A stretch of DNA of 17,079 bases from JBHOQX01 sp042408595 (GCA_042408595.1 JBHOQX010000037.1:1-17079); one strand, 5' to 3'. Shown: positions 6,745 to 13,765, numbered from the stretch's first letter. The notes: generated from the letters alone by a model not told the origin. Program-made: numbers and translations.

Positions 6745-7566
6745 ATGGATCCGATGATCGAGCTCGATGACCTATGGGTGCGCTACGGCGCGTTGGACGC
6801 TGTTCGCGGCCTGAGCCTGACGATCCGGCGCGGCGAAATCTTCGGGCTGCTCGGGCCGAACGGCGCAGGCAAGAGCAGCACGCTGGCGGTGATCCAGGGG
6901 CTGCGCGCCCCCAGCGCCGGCACGGTGCGCGTCGCCGGGTACGATGTCGCCCGCGAGCCTGGCCGGGTAAAGGCGCTGCTCGGCGTGCAGCTCCAGCACA
7001 CCGCCCTCTTCCCCGAGCTGACGGCGGTGCAGCTTGTGCGCCTCTTCGCTGCGCTGTACGAGCGCTTCCCCACCAGGGCGGCGATCGAGTCGCAGCTCGC
7101 CCGCTTCGGGCTGGCGCAGAAGGCGAACGCCCGGCCAAACCAGCTCTCCGGCGGGCAGCTTCAGCGCCTCAGCCTGCTGCTGGCAGTCGTCAACGACCCG
7201 CCGATCGTGCTGCTGGACGAACCAACCACCGGACTGGACCCGCAGGCGCGGCGCGGCGTCTGGGCGCTTGTGCGGCACCTGCGCGCCGAGGGGCGCACGG
7301 TCGTCCTGACGACCCACGCGATGGAGGAGGCCCAGGAGCTGTGCGACCGGGTCGGGATCATCGACCAGGGGCGGCTGGTCGCGCTGGGGACGCCGCAGGA
7401 ACTGATCCGCCAGCACGCCCCGGCGCTGCCGCCGGAGGAGGCCGCCCGCCGCCCGCCGAACCTGGAGGATGTCTTCCTGGCGCTCACCGGGCGTGGTCTG
7501 AGTGAGATTGAACAAGCGGACGAGCCGTTGGAGCGGCGTGTGGAAGAGGTTTGGGAAGCCGGCTGA
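6745..7566 (+). CDS. ABC transporter ATP-binding protein (drug/lipid export type)
   Basis: This is a 273-residue ABC ATPase of the subfamily that pairs with ABC-2 permeases. Walker A is GPNGAGKSS (37-45), the signature LSGGQ is at 134-138, Walker B IVLLDEP at 154-160, the D-loop GLDP follows, and the switch His is 191. After the DRVGIIDQGRLVALGTPQEL segment, relatives commonly carry a further beta-rich stretch before the closing 'LEDVFLALTGR' motif. Here that stretch is only about 18 residues, so the C-terminal regulatory region looks shortened. The start at 6745 is chosen because GAGGAGG (6729-6735) sits at proper spacing; in-frame starts at 6646 and 6721 lack such support. It heads a plus-strand series with DUF6069, a permease and a two-component system, and probably energises the permease at 8144. 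Confidence 0.92.
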   Translation: MDPMIELDDLWVRYGALDAVRGLSLTIRRGEIFGLLGPNGAGKSSTLAVIQGLRAPSAGTVRVAGYDVAREPGRVKALLGVQLQHTALFPELTAVQLVRLFAALYERFPTRAAIESQLARFGLAQKANARPNQLSGGQLQRLSLLLAVVNDPPIVLLDEPTTGLDPQARRGVWALVRHLRAEGRTVVLTTHAMEEAQELCDRVGIIDQGRLVALGTPQELIRQHAPALPPEEAARRPPNLEDVFLALTGRGLSEIEQADEPLERRVEEVWEAG

Positions 7567-7669
7567 TCTGACGGCCACAGTTGGCATGCGGCGGTACAGT
7601 CTGGCCGGCCGGTACGACACGGGGTCTATCGCGTGCATCGCGCGGCAACGCGCCTCAGAGGAGATTCTC

Positions 7670-8134
7670 ATGACACGGCTTTCCGCAGGAACCGCTCCGA
7701 TCCGACGCATTGCCCTTCGGCGGGTTTGGTTGGTTGGCCCGCTGGCCGGGGTGATCGCGGCGATGTTCAACATCGTCGTCTACCTGGCGGTGTCGGCGCT
7801 CGGACTGCTCCCGCCGACCCTGCTCGTGCCGGGCCAGGAGCAGCCAATTACGCTCACCGCAGTATTGATGGCAAGTTTCATTGCATCGCTCTTGGCGATG
7901 GTGGTGCTGGCGCTATTGGTGCGCTTCAACCGCCGACCCATCCGCGTCTTCTGGATTGTCGGGGTGGTCTTTCTGCTGCTGTCGTTCGCCGGCCCACTCA
8001 CTATTCCCGGCATCACCGGGCTAGCCATCCTCGCGCTGCTCGTGATGCACGTGGTTGCGGGGCTGACGATCCTCATCATCTTGACAACTTGGACACGCGA
8101 GCAGGCGGGTGCGCCGATGCGCGCCGTACAATAG
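7670..8134 (+). CDS. DUF6069 family membrane protein
   Basis: This 154-residue protein has four predicted membrane segments: RVWLVGPLAGVIAAMFNIVV, a segment around LTAVLMASFIASLLAMVVLA, a segment around VFWIVGVVFLLLSFAGPL, and a last one containing ILALLVMHVVAGLTILII. This matches the four-helix DUF6069 proteins often found near ABC-2 exporters and small regulators; their function is unknown. The start is the ATG at 7670, preceded by AGAGGAGA (7657-7664). An upstream extension in the same frame would overlap the end of the ATPase gene and has no membrane or domain character. The stop codon overlaps the ribosome binding site of the permease gene nine bases before its ATG, so the two are probably translated together. 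It may be an accessory subunit of the exporter (inference). Confidence 0.75.
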   Translation: MTRLSAGTAPIRRIALRRVWLVGPLAGVIAAMFNIVVYLAVSALGLLPPTLLVPGQEQPITLTAVLMASFIASLLAMVVLALLVRFNRRPIRVFWIVGVVFLLLSFAGPLTIPGITGLAILALLVMHVVAGLTILIILTTWTREQAGAPMRAVQ

Positions 8135-8143
8135 GAGAACACA

Positions 8144-8896
8144 ATGCGACGCTTCATCATCCTCACCGGCGCGCTGCTGCGGATCACGCTGCGCGAGCGC
8201 GCCACACTCTTCTGGGGGTTCGCGTTTCCGGTCGGTTTGATACTGCTCTATGGTGCGATCTACGGCCAGGGCGAGCAGGGCGGCATCCGCGCGATCACCT
8301 GGCTGGCGCTTGGCATCGTCGCGCTGAACATCATGGCCGCTGGGCTGGTAGCGGAGTCCGGCCAGCTGGCCGACGCGCGCGAGCGCGGGCTGCTGCTGCG
8401 CTTGCACGCCACGCCGCTGCCGCCGCTGCACCTGGTCGGCGCGTCCATCCTGGTGCGGCTGATCATCACGCTGCTGCAATCCGCCGTGGTGCTGGCAGCA
8501 GCGGTGTTCGGCTTCGGCGCGCAGCTCGAGGCGGGCCGCCTGGCGCTGGGCTTGGCTGTGGCGCTCGGTGGCGCGTTGGTCTTCTTCGCGCTCGGCCAGG
8601 CGATCGGTGCGGCCGCGCCGGGCGCGCGGGCCGCCTTCGCCATCGGCCAGGCGTGCTATTTCCCGACGATGTTTGTCAGCAACCTCTTCGTGCCGACGGC
8701 GCTCCTGCCCGCGTGGCTGGTGGGGGTCGCGCGCTTCACCCCGGCCTACATGCTGGTGGACGTGCTGCGCCCGGCGTTCGTGCCGGCGATCGTGCCATCC
8801 CAGCCGCTCGCGCTTGATTTGATCGGGCTGGCGGTGTACGCTATCCTTGGAATTCTGCTGACGGCGCGTTTCTTCGGCTGGGCGCCGCGGGCGTAG
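8144..8896 (+). CDS. ABC-2 type transporter permease
   Basis: This 250-residue membrane protein has six hydrophobic segments and the layout of ABC-2 permeases. It has a short cytoplasmic N-terminus and an amphipathic 'LLRITLRERATLFWGFAFPV' start. A cytoplasmic loop SGQLADARERGLLLRLHATP (about 72-91) is the usual place for coupling to the ATPase, and 'FTPAYMLVDVLRP' comes before the last helix. The AGGAGA ribosome binding site (8134-8139) overlaps the end of DUF6069. With the ATPase at 6745 it should form an export complex; relatives in such clusters export antibiotics, lipids or membrane-active compounds. The substrate is not evident. A long palindrome follows the stop. Confidence 0.88.
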   Translation: MRRFIILTGALLRITLRERATLFWGFAFPVGLILLYGAIYGQGEQGGIRAITWLALGIVALNIMAAGLVAESGQLADARERGLLLRLHATPLPPLHLVGASILVRLIITLLQSAVVLAAAVFGFGAQLEAGRLALGLAVALGGALVFFALGQAIGAAAPGARAAFAIGQACYFPTMFVSNLFVPTALLPAWLVGVARFTPAYMLVDVLRPAFVPAIVPSQPLALDLIGLAVYAILGILLTARFFGWAPRA

Positions 8897-8955
8897 CTGA
8901 GAAGCTATCTGACACGGGGATGTGTGGCGGGTGCCGTCCCACACCGTTCGTCCGG

Positions 8956-8990
8956 CCGCGTGGTCAGCGGCTCAGCCACTGACCACGCGG
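8956..8990. terminator. Strong 12-bp hairpin after the ABC operon
   Basis: CCGCGTGGTCAG (8956-8967) and CTGACCACGCGG (8979-8990) form a perfect 12-bp stem with an 11-base loop that can partly pair internally. It lies 60 bp after the permease stop and 158 bp before the kinase gene. There is no T-run, so it could stall transcription, protect the transcript 3' end, or be a protein-binding palindrome. The remaining sequence in 8897-9148 shows no convincing gene. Confidence 0.5.
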
Positions 8991-9148
8991 CAGAGCAGGG
9001 GTTCGTTGGTGGGCTTGCAGGCCAATGATGTCCCCGCTGAGAGTCTTTCAGGCCACCACCTGAAGATGACGCTCCTATATCAGAGAGAAATGCTGTTGCG
9101 GTATCGGCAATCTGCAATCGAGAACTCAGCAATTGACCTCGGTAGACG

Positions 9149-10402
9149 ATGACTGATACAAACAAAACATTGTCCGGCGATCTGGCGCCTGCGCCGCGCT
9201 CGGGCTGGCGAATGCTGGGAGTCGTCTGGCCGGCGATCTTCCTGCTGAGTGTTGTGCCGATTGTCCTCCGCCTCGCGGCGAATAACCCTGCGCAGCTTCA
9301 GGGCTGGTCAGGCGCGGGGTTCGCCGTGCTGCTGCTCGGCACGTTCGCTGCGTATAGCATCTTCTGCTGGGGCCGGCTGTATGGCAGGGCGATCTCTGAG
9401 CGAGCCGCGCTGTTGTGCATCCTCGTCCAGCTCGTCTGCAATTTCCTGCTCGTCTGGCGCTACGATGCCACCTTCGTATGGATGGTTATCGCCGCCCTAT
9501 ACGAGGCGATCGGCGGGTTGCCACGTCGGCTGTGGCTACCGCCGTTCGTCGGTGTGGCGCTGGTCCTGATCGCCGGTCTGCTGCCGGCCCAGGGTGAGTC
9601 GCCTGATCTGGTCGCGCTATTCGGCGTCGGCACGCTGATCGCCTCAAATGTCGGCATCGCGCTGTTTCTGCGCGCGCTCACCACGCAACGCGCCCAATTG
9701 CGTCATGCGCTGGATGCGCTGGGGAAAGCGCACGCCGAGCTAGCAGCGAGCGCTGCGCAGCAGGAGGAGCTGGCGGTGCTGCGCGAGCGCGCCCGCCTGG
9801 CCCGCGCCATGCACGATGATATCGGCCACGCGCTGGTGCTGCTGAACGTCCGCCTCGAAGCCGCCCAACTGCTGTACGCCCAGGACCCGGCCCGCGGCGC
9901 CGCCGAGCTGGAGGTGACGCGCGCACTGATCCGTGCGACGATGGCCGACCTGCGCCGGGCGATCGCCGACCTGCGCGCCCCCGCCGCCGCCTACGATGAT
10001 CTGCCTGCGTCGCTCGGCCAGCTGGCGCAGCAAACGCGCCAACGCGCCGGCATCGAGGTGGCGTGCTGTGTGACGGACGAGGTGAACGCCCTGCCGCCCG
10101 CCGCGCGCGAGGCGCTATGGTATGTCGCCCGCGAGGCGCTGGTGAATGTCGAGCAGCACGCTGCAGCCGCCAGCGTTAGCCTTGCGCTCGAGCGCGCCAG
10201 CGACTGGTGGCTGCTGCGTGTCGCCGATGATGGCTCCGGGATCGACCCGGCGGCGCTGCGCCGGCCCGGCCACTATGGCCTGCTCGGGATGCGCGAGCGG
10301 GTGAAGGCGCTCGGCGGTGTGTTCGACATCCGCCCCGGCCCACGCGGCGGCACGATCGTCGAGGCGCGCCTGCCGGCGGACGCGGCGGGTGATGATAGGT
10401 GA
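9149..10402 (+). CDS. Sensor histidine kinase, NarL/LiaS-like (HisKA_3)
   Basis: This 417-residue two-component sensor has an N-terminal membrane domain of about five or six helices (residues 20-185). A short coiled coil follows (about 190-215), then the HisKA_3 dimerisation motif ERARLARAMHDDIGHALVLL with phospho-acceptor His222. The HATPase domain contains an N-box AREALVNVEQHA, a G1 DDGSGID and a G2-like GHYGLLGMRERV. There is no large extracellular domain, which suggests that it senses within the membrane or through the neighbouring ABC proteins, as in the LiaS and BceS-like 'intramembrane' kinases. The ribosome binding site is weak. Thirteen bases separate its stop from the response regulator start. 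Its location directly after an ABC-2 exporter fits an exporter-sensing pair. Confidence 0.9.
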   Translation: MTDTNKTLSGDLAPAPRSGWRMLGVVWPAIFLLSVVPIVLRLAANNPAQLQGWSGAGFAVLLLGTFAAYSIFCWGRLYGRAISERAALLCILVQLVCNFLLVWRYDATFVWMVIAALYEAIGGLPRRLWLPPFVGVALVLIAGLLPAQGESPDLVALFGVGTLIASNVGIALFLRALTTQRAQLRHALDALGKAHAELAASAAQQEELAVLRERARLARAMHDDIGHALVLLNVRLEAAQLLYAQDPARGAAELEVTRALIRATMADLRRAIADLRAPAAAYDDLPASLGQLAQQTRQRAGIEVACCVTDEVNALPPAAREALWYVAREALVNVEQHAAAASVSLALERASDWWLLRVADDGSGIDPAALRRPGHYGLLGMRERVKALGGVFDIRPGPRGGTIVEARLPADAAGDDR

Positions 10403-10415
10403 GAGCGGTGGTCTG

Positions 10416-11060
10416 ATGAGCGACATTCGGGTGCTGCTGGCAGAAGACCAGACCCTGCTGCGCCAGGGGCTGCGCACGATCCTCGAGCTTAGCCCCGGCT
10501 TCGCCGTGGCCGGCGAGGCGGAAAACGGCGCAGAGGCTGTCGAGCGGGCACTGGCGCTGCGGCCAGATGTGGTGCTGATGGACGTGCAGATGCCAGCCAT
10601 GAGCGGTGTCGAAGCGACCGCACGCATCACTGCGGCGCTGCCCGGCACCCGGGTAGTGGTTCTGACGACGTTCGACTACGACGAGTATGTGTTCGACGCC
10701 ATGAAAGCCGGCGCGCAGGGCTACATTCTGAAGGATGTGCCCGCCGCCGAACTGCTCGACACCATCCGCCGCGTCCACGCCGGTGAAAGCATTGTGCAGC
10801 CGAGCGTCGCCACCCGGCTGATCGCCGAATTCAGTCGGCGTGGCGCGCCGCAGCCGCCGGCCGACGAGTCGCTGACCGAGCGTGAGCTGGAGGTGCTGCG
10901 CCTGCTCGCCGAGGGCTGGAGCAACAAGGCGATCGCCGCCGAACTGGTGCTGAGCGAGGGCACGGTCAAGAATTACGTCTCGACCATTCTCGGCAAACTG
11001 CACGCCGCCAACCGCACCCACGCCACGCAGATCGCCCGGCGGCAGGGGTTGATCGAGTGA
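10416..11060 (+). CDS. Response regulator, NarL/LuxR family
   Basis: This 214-residue regulator has a receiver domain (about 1-120) with the acidic pair Glu10-Asp11, phospho-acceptor Asp56 in VVLMDVQMP, Thr in 'VVLTTFDYDEYV' and Lys in 'GYILKD'. A LuxR-type helix-turn-helix follows (about 150-210: LTERELEVLRLLAEGWSNKA continuing to LSEGTVKNYVSTILGKL). This is the standard partner of a HisKA_3 kinase. The ATG at 10416 is chosen because it begins directly with the receiver; an upstream extension lies inside the kinase gene. It probably activates the adjacent ABC operon when phosphorylated. The tandem repeats at 6635-6662 are possible targets (inference). Confidence 0.92.
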   Translation: MSDIRVLLAEDQTLLRQGLRTILELSPGFAVAGEAENGAEAVERALALRPDVVLMDVQMPAMSGVEATARITAALPGTRVVVLTTFDYDEYVFDAMKAGAQGYILKDVPAAELLDTIRRVHAGESIVQPSVATRLIAEFSRRGAPQPPADESLTERELEVLRLLAEGWSNKAIAAELVLSEGTVKNYVSTILGKLHAANRTHATQIARRQGLIE

Positions 11061-11135
11061 GCGCCGGCGTGGTGCGCCCATCGCAGGCAGCACTGTGGCC
11101 CAGCGCTGGTCAGACTCTCGCGCACGGCGCCATCG

Positions 11136-11882
11136 TTACTTACTTCTTTTCTGCCGATACATGCGGTCGTCGGCCAGTTGGCAGAGCCAGTCAAAATTCC
11201 CTTCGTCGGCATCGGCATAGCCAGCGGAATAGAAAAAGCCGCGCAGCCCTGCTTCGATGCGCTGACGACTCTTCTGAGGAATCAAAATAACGAACTCGTC
11301 CCCACTCAGATGAAACGCTTGGCCACCGGCGCTCTGGGCCAGCCGTGCCAGAGTGCGGGCAAAGCGCCGAATCAGGCGATCCCCGGCGAGGTGTCCTTGG
11401 GTGTCGTTGACATGCTTCAGGTTATCGAGATCGAAAACCCCTAGGGACCAGCCGGTTGGCAACCCTGCCTTGCTATAGCGCTCTAACGCGCGCCGATTCG
11501 GTAAGCCGCTGAGCCAGTCGGTACGGGCCTGGCGTTCCAGCTCTTCACGGTAGCCCGCGCCGCGCAGCGCCGCCAGCAAATGCTCCATAAACAGCGCCGC
11601 AAGGCGTAGCTCCTGGGGGTCGGCCAACTGCGGGTGTACCAGGGTCAGATAGAGGGGCTCAGGCGGCCCGGCGAAATACCCACCATACCCATCTGGCCCA
11701 ATCCCGCGATCCGGCCAGTCGACCGAATCCCGGACCTGTTGAACCGATAGAGTCGCGCCGGTGAAGAGATATGGCACTTGTGCCTGTGCATGTTGCAAGA
11801 GCGCCTGAGCCGAGAGATCGGCCCAGGCAACCGTGGCCTCGTGCAACAGCAACAGCCGCAACAAGATTCCGTCGCCACTCAT
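11136..11882 (-). CDS. Diguanylate cyclase (GGDEF domain, SGDEF active site)
   Basis: This 248-residue protein has a GGDEF domain in its second half. A helix holding RTDWLSGLPNRRAL (about 120-133) leads in, VFDLDNLKHVNDTQGH supplies the metal- and substrate-binding Asp residues (about 149-164), and the active-site loop reads SGDEF (193-197). It should make cyclic di-GMP from two GTP; the Gly-to-Ser change at the first position is a conservative variant. The inhibitory RxxD site expected at 184-187 is absent (SAGG), so classical product inhibition is not predicted. Residues 1-105 are soluble and not recognised, possibly a GAF-like sensor. There is no signal peptide or membrane helix. The start overlaps the stop of the upstream AhpD-like gene by ATGA, indicating translational coupling. 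Confidence 0.85.
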   Translation of the reverse strand: MSGDGILLRLLLLHEATVAWADLSAQALLQHAQAQVPYLFTGATLSVQQVRDSVDWPDRGIGPDGYGGYFAGPPEPLYLTLVHPQLADPQELRLAALFMEHLLAALRGAGYREELERQARTDWLSGLPNRRALERYSKAGLPTGWSLGVFDLDNLKHVNDTQGHLAGDRLIRRFARTLARLAQSAGGQAFHLSGDEFVILIPQKSRQRIEAGLRGFFYSAGYADADEGNFDWLCQLADDRMYRQKRSK

Positions 11883-12367
11883 AGCGCGTCTATTGGGATG
11901 TCCATGGTATCAGTCCACAGGTTGAGCATACGGAACAACCCTACGACGGCGACAGCTTCGGCGATCTCGGCCGGAGAGAACCCGGCGTCAACCAGTTGTT
12001 CCCGCGTCGTCGGGTCCTGCGGGCGACGGGCGGCGTCTCGTGCAAAGCTCAGCAAACGTGCGGATTTGGGCGGAAGCTCGGTGGGCAACCGCCCGTCGGC
12101 GAGCGCATCCACAATGGCGCGTTCCACGCCTTGCAGCATCAGTGCGTGCAAATGGACCTGCGCTGCATACGGCGAGCCGTGTTCCTGGGAAACGATCACC
12201 CCCATAATTTCCTTCAAGGTACGTGGGAGCTGGCCGCGCAGGACGATGTGGCGAAACGCCAGCCATAACCCCGTCTGGACATCGGGTGCGCTCTGCGCGT
12301 AGGCGAAGATATTTGGCACTACCCCGAATCCGAGTTCGGCCTCGATTTGACGTTGCAGATCGCTCAT
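11879..12367 (-). CDS. Carboxymuconolactone decarboxylase/AhpD-like protein without the CxxC pair
   Basis: This 162-residue helical protein resembles the carboxymuconolactone decarboxylase/AhpD family. It begins MSDLQRQIEAELGFGVVPNI, then 'LWLAFRHIVLRGQLPRTLKE', and the region that normally holds the redox centre, VSQEHGSPYAAQVHLHALM. In AhpD-type members that segment has ExxCxxCxxxH; here Glu62 and His72 remain but the Cys positions are Ser65 and Ala68. Peroxidase-type thiol chemistry is therefore unlikely, and the reaction is unknown. The start at 12367 is chosen because it gives the normal family N-terminus with AAGG upstream. The frame stays open to 12757, but that extension shows no family character and contains a good minus-strand promoter. 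It is co-transcribed with the diguanylate cyclase. Confidence 0.75.
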   Translation of the reverse strand: MSDLQRQIEAELGFGVVPNIFAYAQSAPDVQTGLWLAFRHIVLRGQLPRTLKEIMGVIVSQEHGSPYAAQVHLHALMLQGVERAIVDALADGRLPTELPPKSARLLSFARDAARRPQDPTTREQLVDAGFSPAEIAEAVAVVGLFRMLNLWTDTMDIPIDAL

Positions 12368-12528
12368 AGACACCTGCCTTCTAGGGGGTTCGCCAGCCGT
12401 TAGATGAGCTACCACGCTGAAGCACTGCACGTCATGCCGGCGGTTGTGGCGATCTCCTTTCTCCGGATGCGGAAACGATCGAAGCGCGGATTCCAGATCG
12501 GCACATATCTCGGCCTTCTCTACCAAAA

Positions 12529-12558
12529 AGTATACCAGACTCCCTTGCATCTTTCCAA
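12529..12558 (-). promoter_or_regulatory. Candidate sigma-70-type promoter for the AhpD-like/GGDEF pair
   Basis: On the minus strand, TTGGAA (complement 12553-12558) is followed after 18 bp by TATACT (complement 12529-12534). Transcription would start near 12522, giving a leader of about 155 nt before the start at 12367. It also argues against a longer AhpD-like protein. Confidence 0.5.
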
Positions 12559-12732
12559 GGCGTAGTGGTCGCCATATGCTGCCCCACACCGGGGGGATGT
12601 ACACCACCGAGCGGGTCGCAGCATCTGCTTCCACGAAACGTCTGGCAGCAAGGGCTGGTCGCCTGAGCGGGTGACAAGGCACCAGGATGAGGGCACCGTC
12701 GGCGCTCTGTTTCGCTCTTCCTTCATCCCGGC

Positions 12733-12738
12733 TATAAT
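12733..12738 (+). promoter_or_regulatory. Perfect -10 box upstream of folD
   Basis: TATAAT at 12733-12738 is a consensus -10 box, 46 bp upstream of the folD ATG. No good -35 is present at 16-19 bp spacing. The GCCCATGG direct repeat at 12739-12759 spans the expected start of transcription and could be an operator. Confidence 0.45.
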
Positions 12739-12783
12739 GCCCATGGCTCATGCCCATGGAACACGATCATCACGAGCGAGCGC

Positions 12784-13632
12784 ATGACTGCAACCATCCT
12801 GGATGGACGCGCGCTAGCGCGCGAGCTGCGCGAGGAGCTGCGCGAGGAGATCGCCCAATTTACGGCGACCCGCGGCACGCCGCCGGCCCTTACCGTGGTG
12901 CGGGTGCTGGGCGATCCGTCGTCCGAGCGCTATCTGCGCACCATCGAAAAAGCCTGCAACGACCTCGGCATCCGCTTCAGCGAGCGCCTGCTGCATAGCG
13001 ATGCGACCCAGGCCGCGCTCGAGCGCGCGGTGCACGAGGTGAGCGCCTCGCCACAGGTGGACGCCGTACTGCTGCACCTGCCGCTTCCGCGCGGCTTCGA
13101 TGCGACCAGCGCGATCGCCCGGCTCGACCCGGCTAAAGATGTGGACGGCGTGCACCCGGAGAACGCCGGGCTGCTGGTGCAGGAGCGTCCGCGCTTCGTG
13201 CCAAACACGCCGGCGGGTGGCATGGAGCTGCTCAAGCGCGCTGGCGTCGAGATCTACGGCAAGCGCGCTACCGTCATCGGGCGCAGCCAGGTGGTCGGGA
13301 AGCCGATGGCACTGATGCTGATGCAGGAGAACGCTACGGTGACGATCTGCCACCGCGCGACGACCGACCTGGCCGCGGCGGTGCACGAGGCCGACATTGT
13401 GGTGACAGCCGCCGGCGCGCCGGGGCTGGTGACGGGCGCGATGCTCAAGCCCGGCGCGGTGGTGGTCGATTTCGGCATCAACGTGCTGGAGAGCGGCGCG
13501 GTTGTTGGCGATGTCGATTTCGAGAGCGCGAAAGCGGTCGCGTCAGCCATCACCCCGGTGCCCGGCGGCACCGGCCCGGTGACGAATGTGATGCTGCTGC
13601 GAAATGTGCTGCGAGCGGCCGTTGCACGATAG
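12784..13632 (+). CDS. folD: FolD-family methylenetetrahydrofolate dehydrogenase, cyclohydrolase residues altered
   Basis: This 282-residue protein has normal FolD length and layout and belongs to folate one-carbon metabolism in the cytoplasm. The family usually oxidises 5,10-methylene-THF with NADP and then hydrolyses methenyl-THF. Visible landmarks are LPLPRGFD, KDVDGVHPENAGLL (Asp121 retained), the nucleotide loop GRSQVVGKPMALML (about 171-184), and ITPVPGGTGPVTNVMLL near the end. Numbering runs parallel to E. coli FolD: Tyr50 is present, but the catalytic Lys54 is Ile54 (ATC) and Gln98 is His98 (CAC). These two residues serve cyclohydrolase chemistry, so a dehydrogenase-only enzyme is plausible. 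The ATG at 12784 follows a consensus -10 box by 46 bp; the ribosome binding site is weak. It is transcribed singly, and palindromes follow the stop. Confidence 0.92.
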   Translation: MTATILDGRALARELREELREEIAQFTATRGTPPALTVVRVLGDPSSERYLRTIEKACNDLGIRFSERLLHSDATQAALERAVHEVSASPQVDAVLLHLPLPRGFDATSAIARLDPAKDVDGVHPENAGLLVQERPRFVPNTPAGGMELLKRAGVEIYGKRATVIGRSQVVGKPMALMLMQENATVTICHRATTDLAAAVHEADIVVTAAGAPGLVTGAMLKPGAVVVDFGINVLESGAVVGDVDFESAKAVASAITPVPGGTGPVTNVMLLRNVLRAAVAR

Positions 13633-13655
13633 CGCAACGGCTGCCAACGGGAGGT

Positions 13656-13676
13656 TTGGAGGGCGAAGCCCTCCAA
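13656..13676. repeat. 9-bp hairpin with GAA loop
   Basis: TTGGAGGGC (13656-13664), loop GAA, then GCCCTCCAA (13668-13676) make a perfect palindrome 24 bp after the folD stop. A degenerate relative lies at 16918-16938. It looks like a dispersed REP-type element. Confidence 0.5.
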
Positions 13677-13687
13677 GAGTTGCATTT

Positions 13688-13730
13688 CTCGCCGCCTCAG
13701 CGGCGGTACAGCCGCCGCTGAGGCGGCGAG
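13688..13730. repeat. Perfect 19-bp stem palindrome after folD
   Basis: CTCGCCGCCTCAGCGGCGG (13688-13706) is exactly complementary to 13712-13730, with a 5-base loop TACAG. TTT just outside the left arm and AAA near the right arm could extend it. It can act as a folD transcript terminator or stabiliser, but its size and its neighbours at 13656-13676 and 13741-13765 suggest a composite repeat element. Confidence 0.6.
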
Positions 13731-13740
13731 GGAAATCATA

Positions 13741-13765
13741 GGGGGCTGCGGCCCTCGCTTCCCCC
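13741..13765. repeat. Third palindromic unit of the cluster
   Basis: GGGGG (13741-13745) and CCCCC (13761-13765) bracket an inner GGGC/GCCC pair. This is weaker than the two preceding palindromes and ends about 25 bp before the methyltransferase start. Confidence 0.35.

Larger units (their letters stand above)
12368..12783. other. Divergent intergenic region, 416 bp
   Basis: This region lies between the divergent AhpD-like and folD genes. It contains a candidate minus-strand promoter (12529-12558), a plus-strand -10 box (12733-12738) and two copies of GCCCATGG (12739-12746, 12752-12759). Long open frames exist on both strands, but none resembles a known protein and none has a convincing ribosome binding site. 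Confidence 0.5.

Noticed and set aside
7633..8817. 394-codon frame overlapping DUF6069 and the permease
   Set aside because: Arg/Ala/His-rich without hydrophobic segments; a shadow of two genes with well-supported starts.
9133..9160. Promoter TTGACC with GATACA overlapping the kinase start
   Set aside because: The -10 match is poor and would place the transcription start inside the coding region.
12444..12674. Small plus-strand open frame between the AhpD-like gene and folD
   Set aside because: No ribosome binding site, no recognisable motif, and it overlaps the minus-strand promoter; open frames of this size are common by chance in GC-rich DNA.
12368..12757. 130-residue N-terminal extension of the AhpD-like protein
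   Set aside because: The frame is open, but it has no family similarity and contains a good TTGGAA-18-TATACT promoter. The shorter protein has the usual family start.
13688..13730. CRISPR repeat or tRNA-like structure
   Set aside because: It is a single long palindrome, without repeated spaced units and without tRNA arm and loop bases. No CRISPR array, tRNA or rRNA was recognised anywhere in the window.
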